Part shown: one piece after another, positions 46,103 through 56,605 of the stretch
How positions within the stretch are numbered: position 1 is the first letter of the stretch
How the letters are laid out: every line of letters begins with the position of its first letter
Assembly: GCA_026545765.1 (NCBI GenBank)
Contig: CM048843.1
Span: forward strand, 744,001-808,000
DNA length: 64,000 nucleotides
Direction of reading: 5' to 3'
Origin: Plantago major
Lineage: Eukaryota; Streptophyta; Magnoliopsida; Lamiales; Plantaginaceae
Translations under genes and position numbers: made by a program
The notes under the pieces: model-generated
Databases searched by the model: none
Seen by the model: only the letters and a program-made list of their open reading frames with translations
Told to the model about the DNA's origin: nothing

Positions 46103-47470
46103 TCATTCTGAGGATCCTTTTTCAGAATCTTTAATCATCAGTTCTTTGAACCTATCTGAGAGATCATCATTCAAGAGTACTTTCTTGTTTTCTTCATAGA
46201 ATACTACATGAACAGATTCCTCAATCTTTTGCGTTCTTTTGTTGTAGATTCTATAGGCTTTGCTATTCAGAGAATAACCAAGAAATACTCCTTCATCTGC
46301 CTTTGGTTGAAATGTTCTCAAGTATTCTTTTCCATTGTTAAGAACGAAACATCTGCAACCAAACACCCTTAGATGTTTACTACTAGGGGGTCTACCAATG
46401 AAAAGCTCGTGAGGAGTTTTGTCATGGTGTTTGTTAATCAGACATCTATTTTGTGTGTAGCATGCTGTGTTTACAGCTTCGACCCAATAGATTTCACTTA
46501 TTTCAGTGTCAGCAAGCATTGTTCTTGCTGCTTCTTTCAAGGTCCTATTCTTTCTTTCAGCAACACCATTTTGTTGTGGTGTCCTTACAGAAGATAGTTG
46601 ATGTCAGATACCTTTGCGGTAAAACTCTTTTATGTAATCGGTTCACAAACTCGATTTCATGGTCTGCTCGACATGATACCTTGTCATTTTTCATGACTTC
46701 GAGCTTATTCAGCAAGTTGGGTATCTCAACCCTTGCATCAGATTTGTGTTTGAGAAAGACAACCCAAGTGAATCTTGAGTAATCATCAACAACAACCAGA
46801 CCATACTTCTTTCCTGCATAACTAGTTACAGAAGATTCAAAAAGATCCATATGTAACATTTGCAGTGGCCTTTCACTGGAATGTCTAGTTTTAGACTTGA
46901 AAGATGTTTTGGATTGTTTTCCCATTTGGCAAGCTGAACATACACCTTCTTTTCTATATGCCATTTTGGGTAAACCAACCACCATTTCTTTCTTGGCTAG
47001 CTTATTCAAAGTTTTGAAATTCAAGTGACTCATTCTTTTATGCCATAGCCAATTTTCTCCAGTGTGGCCAGATTGACTCACCATGAGACATTCTTCCGTT
47101 GTGGCAGATGCCCAATCAGCAACATAAAGATTTCCTTTACGCCTTGCAACCAAGACTGTCTGCTTTGACTCATTGTCAATCACTTTACATAGTTTTGACT
47201 TGATCTTGACAATGTACCCTTTGTCTACTAGTTGACTCATGCTTAGGAGATTATATTTCAATCCCTTTACATGAAGTACTTCAGAAATTGTCAGGGCTCC
47301 AAACTTCAAATTGCCAAAACCTATGGTTGGATTTTCATCTCCTCCAGCAAACCTGATAATTGGTCCATCATTGCACTTTCTGTAGTCAATCAGATTTGCT
47401 TTGTCTCATGTCATGTGCTTCCCACATCCACTATCAAAATGCCACTTTGAATTAGTCTTTAGAGTGTTCT
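46103..47470 (-). pseudogene. copia element 2 protease and integrase
   Basis: The protease active site (WHFDSGCGKHMT, about 47412-47445) is followed at once by a TGA at about 47408. The pre-integrase region lies in 47309-46557 with ENWLWHKRMSHLNFKTLN and CSACQMGKQ (zinc-binding HHCC), LQMLHMDLFES with the first Asp, and VVDDYSRFTWVVFLK. The second Asp motif is distorted after a frameshift (RADHEIEFVN). The C-terminal part continues in 46540-46103 with ELFIGRPPSSKHLRVFGC and FLGYSLNSKAYRIYN. The layout is that of Ty1/copia integrase; the breaks make it inactive. Confidence 0.88.
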
Positions 47471-47489
47471 GCACAAACAGAAATGGAGA

Positions 47490-50015
47490 TTAGGTTCTCA
47501 TACCAACAATGGAACCATCTGGACTAAAGAATCTTCCAGTAGGAATCCATTTTTGAATGAATTTCTTAGGAACATTCTTTTGTCTAACAAGAACATAAGG
47601 AGGAATTTTAGTTAAATGATTAGTATCATTGTTATTAAGAACTATTTTCTTCCTTGGTGTGTTCCTTGGTGTGTTCCTTGGTGCTCCATTTGGTGCTTTT
47701 AGATACCTGTCAGGTTTCTGAGTCTGCTTCTCAGCAAACTTAGCTTTCCTAGCTAGATTTGTTCTAGCCCTGGCATTCATATTTTCAGTGGCTTGATTCA
47801 TTTTCCACTTCTGATAATTGTTGTGAGCAATTCTAGCCTTTAACCATCGTTCTTGCTCTTGTTGGTACTCACAAGCAAGTTGTTTCCCGGTGGCTTTATA
47901 GCACCATTCCGAGCACCTGGTGCTATCTGCGATCTTTTCTCAGCAGCTTTGCTAGTCTCTGGATAATCTATTTTCTTTCCAGAAAACGTGACATAGGAGA
48001 ATTTGTCAGCTCCTGCAATTTTTCCTTTCTGAGAGACATAGCACTGTGGGTGATTACACTTTTCAGTGTTATATTTCTTTTCATAAACATTCCCAACAGT
48101 TTTCCTTGGGACTTGTTTTTCCCACAAAGGCTTGGTCGCAACTGCCTTTCCTTTGTCAACAACCTTAGCTTCCGAATCGATCATCAGATTGTTTGGGAAT
48201 CACCTTCCGAAAATCGACAAATGTTCGTCTTTCATCACTCTTATTCAGAGTGGTAGAACTATCTGTGTGTGTGTCCAGCCCAAGTCCTCTCTTTTCTGAA
48301 TGATCTCTTAAATAAGATTGTACTTCAGTAAGAGTGTCACTAGCTTTGGCATAAGATTGAAAAGATAGTTCTTTATTTTTGAGTTCTTTATTCTCATAAA
48401 GAAGATCTTCACATTTCTTTTGAAGATTTTCCAATGCTTCTTTATGTGACTTTTCGGTCTGAGATATCTGAGCCTTGAGAAATGCATTTTCAGCATCCTT
48501 TTTCTCAGATATCTTGAGTATTTGTGAATTTTCCTTTACAAGAGAATTCTTTTCTTCTTCAAGAATTTCGGCTCTAGCTCGGACCATTAGAAATTCTCTT
48601 TTGTAGAGATCAAGTTCTCTTCTGAGATTTTCCAGATCTTTGATTCCTTCTTCATCACTTTCATAAGTATAACAAGAAGTATGTGTTACCTCATCAGCCA
48701 TGAGATAAGGTTCAATGTTGGAGATATCTGGAAAGATCTCTTCAGCCATTCCACACACTTCTTTCTTCTTTTGTCCAAAGTCAATTACTTCATGAGAAAC
48801 ACTGCACATTTCTGGAGAAGGCAGTGTGGAATCATCTGAGTCTTCATCCTCAGAATCAGACTCAATGTCTAGAGCATCTAGTTGGAGTTGGATCTTTTTC
48901 CTTTCTTCAGTGAGCATAGCCCTTTGACTTCTTTTGAAGATTCTTCTATCTTTCTTGTCACCTGTCTTAAGTTTGTTGAAGGCAGGACAATCCTTCTTGA
49001 AATGACCAGGTTTTTGACAATAGAAACAGATATCATTTCCGATTTCTACTTCCTCAGTGCTTGTTGCTTTCTGAGCCGGCTTGTTCAGCGAGCTTTGCAT
49101 ATTTTTGTACTGGTGATAGTTTGAGCCTAGATGCTTTTTCAGCTTCTCTTTGGCTTTTCTTCTCTCAATTTCTCGACTGACATATTTTCCCATTTGCTTT
49201 ACAGCAAGAGCATCCTCAGTCACCTCCTTGACTTTCTTCTTTTCAGAAGTTCCTTGAGCAACTAGAGCAACATTCTGCAACTTCTCAGTTGTTTGTTCTC
49301 TTTGAGTTGTCTCATAGTCAACAGTGGCAAGGTGAGAGAAAAGTTCCACTGGAGTGATATCTCGCATTCCTTGGTTAAAGTAGAAAAACTTTGTGTGCTC
49401 CCAGTTATGATTTAGACTTCTCACAATAGTCTTAATCTTTTCTAACTGGGTATATCTATTACTTTCTCCAAGTGCAGCCATGTCACTCATAAGTGTTGTA
49501 AACCGGAAATCTAGTTCTTCAAGACTCTCCGTGGGACCTTGTTTAAAGTTTTGGAATTTGAGCTTCAAAACTTCGAACTTATTTTCCTTTGTTTTCTCAG
49601 TGTCGGCACAGATTTCTTCAATCAGTTGCCATGCCACTTTCGCTGTTTTTGCACCCCACAGTTTACACTGTATGTGCTCTGGAGTAGAACGTATGATGAT
49701 ATTACGAGCCTGACCATCCAATCGATTTCTCTTGGCATCTTCCGATGTCCAGAGCTCTCTGGGCTTTGGTTCATAATTAACTTGACTGGCAGGTCTCCCA
49801 GTGGTTGACGCATCTGTCTGTGAAGACCCATCGCTTTGTTCTATGTCTCTACCATTAGAAACCTCTATGACTTGCTTGAGTTGTTGAATGACTATTGGGC
49901 CATTCTTTATCACGTCGATAATTTCGTCACTGATGGCTTCTAGGTGGAGCATCATGTTGTTCTTCCATTTCTCATAATTCTCTGGCTTGAGAATTGGGAC
50001 GTCACTTAAAGACAT
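47490..50015 (-). pseudogene. copia element 2 gag, mostly open
   Basis: A 616-codon frame from the ATG at 50015 (MSLSDVPILKPENYEKW) to 48165 holds a UBN2-type capsid (WQLIEEICADTEKTKENKFE, SLEELDFRFTTLM), a CCHC knuckle CFYCQKPGHFKKDC near residue 345, an acidic serine-rich stretch and a long coiled coil (LDLYKREFLMVRARAEILEE onwards). Shorter frames at 48184-47840 and 47801-47490 continue the gag-protease link after a frame break. The size exceeds ordinary copia gag (about 300-400 residues) and fits Sirevirus. Gag is the best-preserved gene of this element. Confidence 0.85.
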
Positions 50016-50119
50016 CCTGCAGCAAACACACTAAACAAACAAATCAAGTGTAGGTGAAAAGCAGTTAGTGGGCACTTATCTGGGATCTAGGTTCAGTGCA
50101 GAGGGCTTGGGAACCTCCT

Positions 50120-50131
50120 GCTCTGATACCA
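50120..50131 (-). promoter_or_regulatory. primer-binding site of copia element 2
   Basis: The minus strand reads TGGTATCAGAGC, the exact plant copia site for initiator tRNA-Met, two bases inside the 5' LTR. Confidence 0.93.
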
Positions 50132-50133
50132 CT

Positions 50134-51750
50134 TGTTGGTCCAGATAACGGCAAAGTAAAAGACTAGAGGGGGGTGAATAGTCTTTTAAAACTTTTGTCG
50201 ATAAACACAGTTTCTCCGATATCTGTGAGGATATCTGATACTTAATTTCAGAGAGCGGAAGACTTTTCTGTGATAAGTGCACGCGCTCAGCAAGATAAGT
50301 TAAATACTTTGCAAGATAAATAAAGCAAGTAATAAACTGCAGAAAGTAAATAACACAAGTCTTTTTATAGTGGTATCTGAAGGTGGCGTAATCCTTCAAC
50401 TAATCCACTTCGACCTTTCTCAGACCTAGAATCCACTAAGACAGATAATTGAGGTAACCTTACAAGTATCTTCTCTAGATTCCTAAATGCACTAGGTTCC
50501 CAACCAAGTGTTCCCCCTGAGTTATTCCCCGACTTTCACAGCCAAGTACTTCCTGTACTCATAAACCTTTTGAGCTATTCCTTAGTTTCCCAAACTAAGT
50601 ACTTCCTATGCTCAGTAACCTTGGAGTTATTCCTTAGTTTCTCAAACTAAGTACTTCCTGTACTCCACGCCGATTAAGGTGATGGTTAAGGTAGTTTGTC
50701 AGGTGAGCTTCTTTAATAACTTGTTAAGTTATTCAGATAGCTCTATGAATCAAGTATACTTAATACACTTTGCAATGTATGGTATCTTGTTCTTTACTGA
50801 CCCAAGTCCATGATAAGTGTTTAAGAGAATGAATCGCATATATGAAATCTTAGTTCAACTCTTTCACAAATAACAATGCTTGTTAAGGATCAGGACACTT
50901 AGAACTTTTGTGCTACTTAGAATCAAGAGCTTTGGTCGCAACAGAAAGCTTGAAGATAAGTAGTGTTCTTGAGAGAGCTTGTGAGAGTATTCAATATAAG
51001 TTCAGTGATCTAAAGTGTAAGTTCTGTGTGTGTTCACAAGCAGTCTAAGTGTTGATATTTATAGATGAATTTGAGTGCCGTTTGAATAGTATCCGTTAGG
51101 CTTAACTCAATTTCAAACTATTGATATCTGAGTATAGTACTGTAGTAGGTTTGTCTTCTTCTTCAGAAGCTACCATTTTTGTTCAGACATTTCTGTCCGC
51201 GCATTTAATGCACTGTACTATACTTTGTCATGTAGTGCCAACGGAACTATGCATGCTTTCTGAAGCCTTGCACGTCCTTTTCTAGAGACTATCACTACTC
51301 CAGATACCACTTGTTAAAAATATATTATTTCCCGGAAACATAATCTTTATCCAAGGTATCTGAGTGTAGATATATGTGGGCACTTTTCCTCGTTTCAGAT
51401 ACCTTTTATTCTCAGATATCTTTTGCAACACTTGTGTTTCGAAACACTTGTTTGTTCAAGATATCTGCAGGACATAGGTATCTGAAAAACCTTTGTCTTC
51501 AGCAATCTTGTGCAGTCTTCAAATATTCAAATTTGTTGAACTTTTCCTGCTGGATGCCTTCTTCTTAGTCTTCTTCAGAGAATAAAAATTACATTCAGAG
51601 ACCTAACATCCTATACAAGATTTGCTAGACTATCATACTTAGTGAGTTTCCTCTTTTACAGTGTTCAAGTGAACCAAGGGTACTAACCACCTTTCTGAGC
51701 TAAGATAAGTCATTAGGTTGCTGATCAAAATCTAAAAAGATATTCCTAAC
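50134..51750 (-). repeat. 5' LTR of copia element 2, about 1617 bp
   Basis: It starts next to the primer-binding site and ends in CCTAAC, where the partner has CCTAACA. A TATAAATA on the minus strand at 51056-51063 is the likely core promoter. The partner LTR is at 35775-37389. Confidence 0.94.
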
Positions 51751-51909
51751 CGGGCTGACTATTCGTATTATGAAGAACTTGCATATTCGTTGAAATCAAC
51801 TCAGAACAACAATACATCAAACATTACAATACAAATCATAGGAAACAAACCAACAGCACACATGCATAAAAATGAAATAAACAACAACACATTACAATGA
51901 AAAGAATAA

Positions 51910-53289
51910 CTACTCATGGTTGAAAGACCAGACATGGTTCATCATGTCTTCTTGAAGCCACAAATGGGTCTCCTTACTTTCTAGGTCAGCCCTTTTGCTC
52001 AAATAGCCATCCATTTGATTGATATAGGAATCCCTGCGTGTGTAGGCATTAAGCTCATCGTTGTGGATGCCTAATTCTACAACATCATCATTGAATTCTG
52101 CTATCACGTCTTTGTAGTTGCGATATAAGTGCCGCTCATCCTCCACTATCATATTGTGCAAACAAATGCAACAATTCATGATCCTAGCAAGGTCTTCTCG
52201 GGTATGGGCCAATGTTGGATCCTTAATCACTTTGAAACGTGCTTGGAGAACTTCGAAAGCACGTTCGACATCTTTCCTGCATGCCTCTTGCTGCATTGCG
52301 AACTTGGCCTGTTTTGGATTGATAGGACCTTTAATTGACTTCACAAATGTTGCCCACATCGGATATATGCCATCAGTTAGATAGTACCCCATGTCGTATT
52401 GATTCCCATTCACTTCAAAGTTAACAGCAAGAGCTTCTCCCCTTAGTAATTCGTCGAATACCGGTGACCGTTCCACAATGGTACGATCGTTCAACTTCCC
52501 TGAAACACCAAAGAAAGCATGCCAAATCCAAGTATCTTGGGATGCAGCCGCCTCCAAAACAAGTGTGGCTCTCTTGTTTTTTCCTTGGAACTGCCCTTTC
52601 CAACCCGACGGACAGTTTTTCCATTCCCAGTGCATGCAATCGATACTTCCAAGCATGCCGGGAAAACCTCGACTAGTGTTCACCTGGACTAACTGACATA
52701 CATCCTCCGCATTGGCCCTCCTCATATATGTAGGACCAAAAACCGCAACAACACCATCACAAAAGGCCTTCAATGCCTCTTGACCAGTCGTTTGACTTAC
52801 ACGGGTGTATTCGTCTACCATGTCTGCACATACACCATATGCAAGTTGTCGGATGGTAAATGTGCATTTCTGTTTTGCCGTAAAACCCAACCTCCCCGTA
52901 GCATCCCGGCGTTGTTGAAAATACGGATCGTATTGCTCTAAAGCTTCGACGATCCGGAGAAACAATGGCCTTTGCATCCTAAATCGACGTCGGAACTTGA
53001 CCGCTCCCCATGTTGGACGTTCAACAAAGTAATCGTTATCGAGTAGAACAACAAATTGTTCCCTCTTCCGATCAATGTATCCACGCGTATACCCCGACCT
53101 CCTTCGTAGATTTTGTTGCTCGCAGTGGTTAATTATGTGAGGAGTGGCTTGAATAAGAAGTTTGGTAGCACGGGTATAGTAATCAGTTTGTGTGCTTGAA
53201 GAGGAAGAAGAGGAATCAGCATCAAATCTGAACTCATCATCATCGGAACTAGATGATAAGTTTTTGATGTAGTGATTAATTGAAGCCAT
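51910..53289 (-). CDS. PIF/Harbinger DDE transposase, apparently intact
   Basis: The single open frame encodes 459 residues from MASINHYIKNLSSSS. An acidic serine-rich N terminus is followed by a helix-rich region (FTIRQLAYGVCADMVDEYTR) and the DDE_4-type catalytic core. The first Asp is in GMLGSIDCMHWEWKNCP, the second in YYLTDGIYPMWATF, and the Glu in RKDVERAFEVLQARF. The terminal NCCICLHNMIVEDER box is the family hallmark. Length and motifs match full plant PIF/Harbinger transposases, which cut and paste their elements in the nucleus at TAA/TTA sites with ORF1. A TATA box lies 80 bp upstream on its strand. It converges on ORF1, from which it is now separated by 16 kb of copia element. Activity is possible but untested. 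Confidence 0.93.
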   Translation of the reverse strand: MASINHYIKNLSSSSDDDEFRFDADSSSSSSSTQTDYYTRATKLLIQATPHIINHCEQQNLRRRSGYTRGYIDRKREQFVVLLDNDYFVERPTWGAVKFRRRFRMQRPLFLRIVEALEQYDPYFQQRRDATGRLGFTAKQKCTFTIRQLAYGVCADMVDEYTRVSQTTGQEALKAFCDGVVAVFGPTYMRRANAEDVCQLVQVNTSRGFPGMLGSIDCMHWEWKNCPSGWKGQFQGKNKRATLVLEAAASQDTWIWHAFFGVSGKLNDRTIVERSPVFDELLRGEALAVNFEVNGNQYDMGYYLTDGIYPMWATFVKSIKGPINPKQAKFAMQQEACRKDVERAFEVLQARFKVIKDPTLAHTREDLARIMNCCICLHNMIVEDERHLYRNYKDVIAEFNDDVVELGIHNDELNAYTRRDSYINQMDGYLSKRADLESKETHLWLQEDMMNHVWSFNHE

Positions 53290-53368
53290 GTTTGGATATG
53301 TGTTTGAGTTTAAGAAGCGGAAGATGAGAAAAAATTGAGGTGTGGTGAAATGGGATGAAAATGGGTTG

Positions 53369-53376
53369 TATTTATA
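53369..53376 (-). promoter_or_regulatory. TATA box of the Harbinger transposase
   Basis: The minus strand reads TATAAATA 80 bp before the transposase ATG and inside the right end of the element. Confidence 0.6.
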
Positions 53377-53404
53377 GATCTCGAGAAAATATAGTCGTTG
53401 GTGT

Positions 53405-53666
53405 ATTTTTTATTTAATATTACTTTATAAATTAATTTTAAAAAAATTAAAAGGAAAAAAAATTAAAAAAAGGGGGGCATTGGGCCGTCCCAGCCGTTGG
53501 GATGGGGCCCAGCCCAACGGCTGGGACGGCCGCCCCGAAATCAGCCTTGTTAAGGCTGATTTTGGGGTTGTCCATGCCTCCCGGCCGGCCTTGGTGCTCC
53601 ATTGGAGCACTGACGGCCGGCCGTGAGGCACGACCGAGCCCGACGACCACTCCATTGGGAGTGGTC
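53405..53666. repeat. right terminal region of the Harbinger element
   Basis: This GC-rich end contains an inverted pair around GGCCGGCC-type words (53560-53625) and the terminal repeat. Inner copies of AGCCGTTGGG and GGCTGGGACGGC add further short palindromes. Confidence 0.55.
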
Positions 53667-54269
53667 TAAGGTCTGTGTTACAGGAGGTGCAGGCTACTTG
53701 GGTTCTTTTCTTGTTAAAGAGCTCCTTGACAGGGGATAGATCATCCATGCCACTCTCTGAAACCTCGGTTCGTTTTGCTCCGTCATCTGACTTATGTTCT
53801 TCGCGTAATTTTGATGTTTATGAATGTAAATGCTTGAGTTTCAGGGGATGAGTCTAATGTAGGGTTGTTGAAGGGCCTTGCTAAAGCAGACACAGGAAAG
53901 TTGAGGCTTTTTGAAGCAGACATTTATAAACCTGATGAATTTGGTGCTGCAATTGAAGGATGTGACTTTGTGTTCCATGTGGCTACACCATTGCAACACT
54001 ACCCTAACAATAACAAGGTTCAATTTGGTTTTAAATTAAACTAATCCCTCTGTTTCGCATCTAATAATATAAATTTAATTTTGTATATAGAAATTAGACT
54101 ATGTAACTTGTGCTTTTTTTTTTCTAGTAAATGTTACAATTACAATGATCCGCCATCAATCCCTAAACGAGTTATATATTGTGTTACTCGTATAAGTTTT
54201 CTTTCTTGTACGTTAATGCAGTACAAGAACGTTAGTGAGGCAGCCCTGGCAGGTGCAAAGGGCATAATG

Positions 54270-55169
54270 GGAGAGTATTGCCGACTTGGTGAAAGCACGG
54301 CTCTCGAGTGTCTTTCGCGATTTTGTGACGCTGTGGTGTCTGAGTTTGGTCCAACATATATGCGGAGGGCCAATGAAGCCGATGTTCGAAGGATTCTGGC
54401 AATCAACGCTGCAAGAGGATTTGTGGGCATGCTTGGGAGTATCGACTGTATGCACTGGACATGGAAGAACTGTCCCAAGGCGTGGCACGGTCAATTTCAA
54501 GGCAGAAGCAAAAAGCCTACCCTTGTTTTAGAAGCAGTAGCATCCCAAGATACTTGGATATGACATTCATTCTTCGGGATTTCCGGAAAATACAATGACT
54601 TGTCGATCGTGCAACGTTCACCGGTGTTCGACGATCTCCTGAACGGCACGGCACCTCAGATCAACTTTGAGGTCAATGGCCATCAGTACAACATGCCTTA
54701 CTACCTAACCGATGGCATCTACCCAGCTTGGGCTACATTTGTTCCTGCCATCCCGAATCCGGTAACGCACAAAGAAGCCAAATTCTCTGAGCGTCAGGAG
54801 TCTTGCCGGAAAGATGTGGAACGTGCTTTCGGAGTACTGCAAGCACGATTTGCAATTGTATGAAATTCCGCTCTTGCACACAACAGGGCCACACTCAAAA
54901 AGATTATGGATTGCTGCATCACACTCCACAACATGATAGTTGAGGATGAGCGCCACAAATACCTAAATTATGACAAGGAAATCGAAGAGTTCGAACAAGA
55001 TACCCGTGAGAATGTACCCCATGTGATTGACGGAGTTCGTATCCGACGAGCACAATCAACAATAAATTCTATCCCGGAATACATGAACTTTTCACGGCAA
55101 ATGCACAGTAGGTGCACGCATGAAGAACTCCAAAGGGACTTGATGGAACATATTTGGAGGATGCGTTGA
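54270..55169 (+). pseudogene. second Harbinger transposase, truncated
   Basis: The frame resembles the transposase at 51910-53289 from about its residue 160 to the end: FGPTYMRRANEADVRRILA, GMLGSIDCMHWTWKNCP (first Asp), YYLTDGIYPAWATF (second Asp), RKDVERAFGVLQARF (Glu) and CCITLHNMIVEDERHKY. Two in-frame stops (about 54561, within a TGGATATGACAT context, and about 54861) inactivate it. The N-terminal third is missing and is replaced in frame by exon 3 of the reductase pseudogene. Confidence 0.9.
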
Positions 55170-55494
55170 CTGTGGAGCTTGACCAATCGTGTAGTGTGTG
55201 TTTGTTAGTTTAATGCATTTGTGTGTTGTGTGTTTGTTGCATTTCCATTTAGTTTTTAAATTATCTGCAGTTTGTTGTAATATATTCTTGCTCAATAAAT
55301 TATAAAACGAGTTTTAAAAATGCAATTTTATTAATTTCAACTTCTAAACACTCTTACAATATGTTAAATATGTTTTAAAAAAATCGAATTTCGTGACGGC
55401 TCCGTGACGCGTCACACAATGCAGCAAAATCTCGTCACGGATCCCGTCACTACCCGGTGACGCATCACGGAGCCGTCACCAATGCGGGTAGTCT
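54270..55494 (+). mobile_element. truncated Harbinger element with one end left
   Basis: The right end (55390-55494) shows a GTGACG/CGTCAC-rich subterminal repeat and an end whose complement begins GACTACCCGCATTGG, similar to the ends of the complete element, followed by TTA. The block 55290-55375 is the inverse of 34690-34750 in the complete element. The left end and the transposase N terminus are deleted. Confidence 0.75.
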
Positions 55495-55860
55495 TAGGAA
55501 CCTGACCATCTTCACACTTCAATGGCTCTGTCCCCTGCCCAAATGCCAGTTGATTAAATTATCATGGATAAATAAAATGGTGTTGGAAAACATTTCTATT
55601 TAAATTTGAATTTATTTGTTCAATTGTAATCAGACAATCTAATTTTCCAGTGTAATTTCAGGTTATAGAGTTTTAATGCTAGAACTGATTCGAGTAAAAC
55701 GTGCCTCACATGTCAAACCGATTAACCGGGTAAAGATAGAGTTTTAATGCTAGAAATATTCGAGTAAAACGCTCCTCACCGGTCAAACCGGTTAACCAGG
55801 TAAGGATAATCTCAAATTTCAAGAAGTCATGGACCACATGAAGCCAACCGCAAATACTAA
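55495..55860. other. intergenic DNA between the broken Harbinger and the Helitron
   Basis: No gene is seen. A short duplicated segment (about 55672-55735 and 55738-55805) shares AGAGTTTTAATGCTAGAA, GAGTAAAACG and GGTCAAACCG. Confidence 0.5.
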
Positions 55861-56366
55861 TCTACTAGTACTAACCCGTGGCGATGCCACGGTATAGTTG
55901 ACTTTTGATAATAAATAGAAAGGGGGTGTTAAAATAAATTAATCGAGAAAATAAGGTAGTTAAATTTATGTGAATAACGTTGATCATGGTGTCGGTTGGT
56001 AGTCCTTCTTCATTCAATATTATATCATTGAGTGTCTATTTATGTTAACTATAGAAAATGTAAAAATATAGGGTCCTACCGTACCCGACCTGTTAATTAG
56101 TAACAGGCACATGTTTTTTTAAAAACTTTTACATGCAAGAGGTTCAATCACGGGTGAGCCCATGTAATATAATTAGCTTATTAAAATAAAAACATGTTTT
56201 TTTTTTAAATTATCCCTCAAACGAAACCAAAATAAAATACAAAAGTATATACACAATCAATAAGGTTGTTCCAAACAACCCCGCGGTGGTATGCGTCACC
56301 TCACCAAAGAAACAAAAATTATTATTCTACAAACATAATTTCACATGGTACCCCCCCCCCCCCTCG

Positions 56367-56605
56367 CCCGTCATGGAGATCAAGAAATTACAGAGAAGAT
56401 CGAAGACATTTTCTCCGCCTAGTGAGTATAAGCTGATCCCCCCTCCCCCGGCTCGTTATGAAGATTGAGAAAGTAGAGAGAAGATCGAATTGAGTTTCCC
56501 CACCTAGAGAGTATCAGATCCCCATGTCCGTTATAGATCAAGAAAGTAGAGTGAAGATCGAAGAGAGTTTCCCCGCCTAAAAAGTATATGCAGACTCCCC
56601 TGCCC
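56367..56605. repeat. three tandem copies of an about 80-bp unit
   Basis: Units start near 56367, 56450 and 56525. Each contains GATCAAGAAAGTAGAG or a variant, GAAGATCGAAGA, then TTTCCCCGCCTA and AGTAT. A run of 13 C residues (56351-56363) precedes the first. No coding frame crosses them. Confidence 0.7.

Larger units (their letters stand above)
35775..51750 (-). mobile_element. Ty1/copia retrotransposon, Sirevirus-like, nested in the Harbinger element
   Basis: The element is about 16 kb with two LTRs of about 1.6 kb, reading leftward. From the right it has LTR, initiator tRNA-Met primer site, gag (48165-50015), protease and integrase (46103-47470), RT (44503-46051), a damaged RNase H, a roughly 6-kb envelope-like region (37760-43300), polypurine tract and LTR. 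The size, long gag and envelope-like region fit Sirevirus. Flanks are AAAAT on the left and CGGGC on the right, so no target duplication is visible, and the right terminal base is changed (CTAACC instead of CTAACA). The LTRs look very similar, which suggests a recent arrival. Confidence 0.93.
34502..53666. mobile_element. PIF/Harbinger DNA transposon, split by a nested copia element
   Basis: The ends are 16-bp inverted repeats (GACCACTCCCAATGGA at both termini), flanked by TAA at 34499-34501 and 53667-53669, the 3-bp duplication of this superfamily. Without the nested retrotransposon it would be about 3.2 kb. It carries two convergent genes: a Myb/SANT-like ORF1 (35058-35582, plus) and a DDE transposase (51910-53289, minus). 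Both proteins are needed for transposition in studied Harbinger elements. The insertion lies in exon 1 of a reductase gene. Between about 34690 and 34750 its left end matches the inverse of 55290-55375, the end of a second related element. Confidence 0.93.
34482..54271 (+). pseudogene. DFR-like short-chain reductase, copy A, broken by transposons
   Basis: This is a paralog of the intact gene at 59026-61043. Exon 1 begins at 34482 (MDKNHI) and is split after 20 bp by the Harbinger element. It resumes at 53667 within the TAA duplication ([17 protein letters not shown]), meets an in-frame TAG at about 53738 where copy B has TAC, and ends at 53767. Exon 2 is 53845-54017 (173 nt, the same length as in B), encoding [19 protein letters not shown] and [11 protein letters not shown]. 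Exon 3 starts at 54222 (YKNVSEAALAGAKGIM) and after about 48 bp runs into a truncated transposase. The Ser-Tyr-Lys catalytic part, exon 4 and exon 5 are missing. It cannot make the enzyme. Confidence 0.9.

Noticed and set aside
54081..54221. Upstream part of the 160-codon frame as the true start of a fusion protein
   Set aside because: This part lies in intron 2 of the reductase pseudogene by comparison with the intact paralog; only the exon 3 and transposase portion is homologous.
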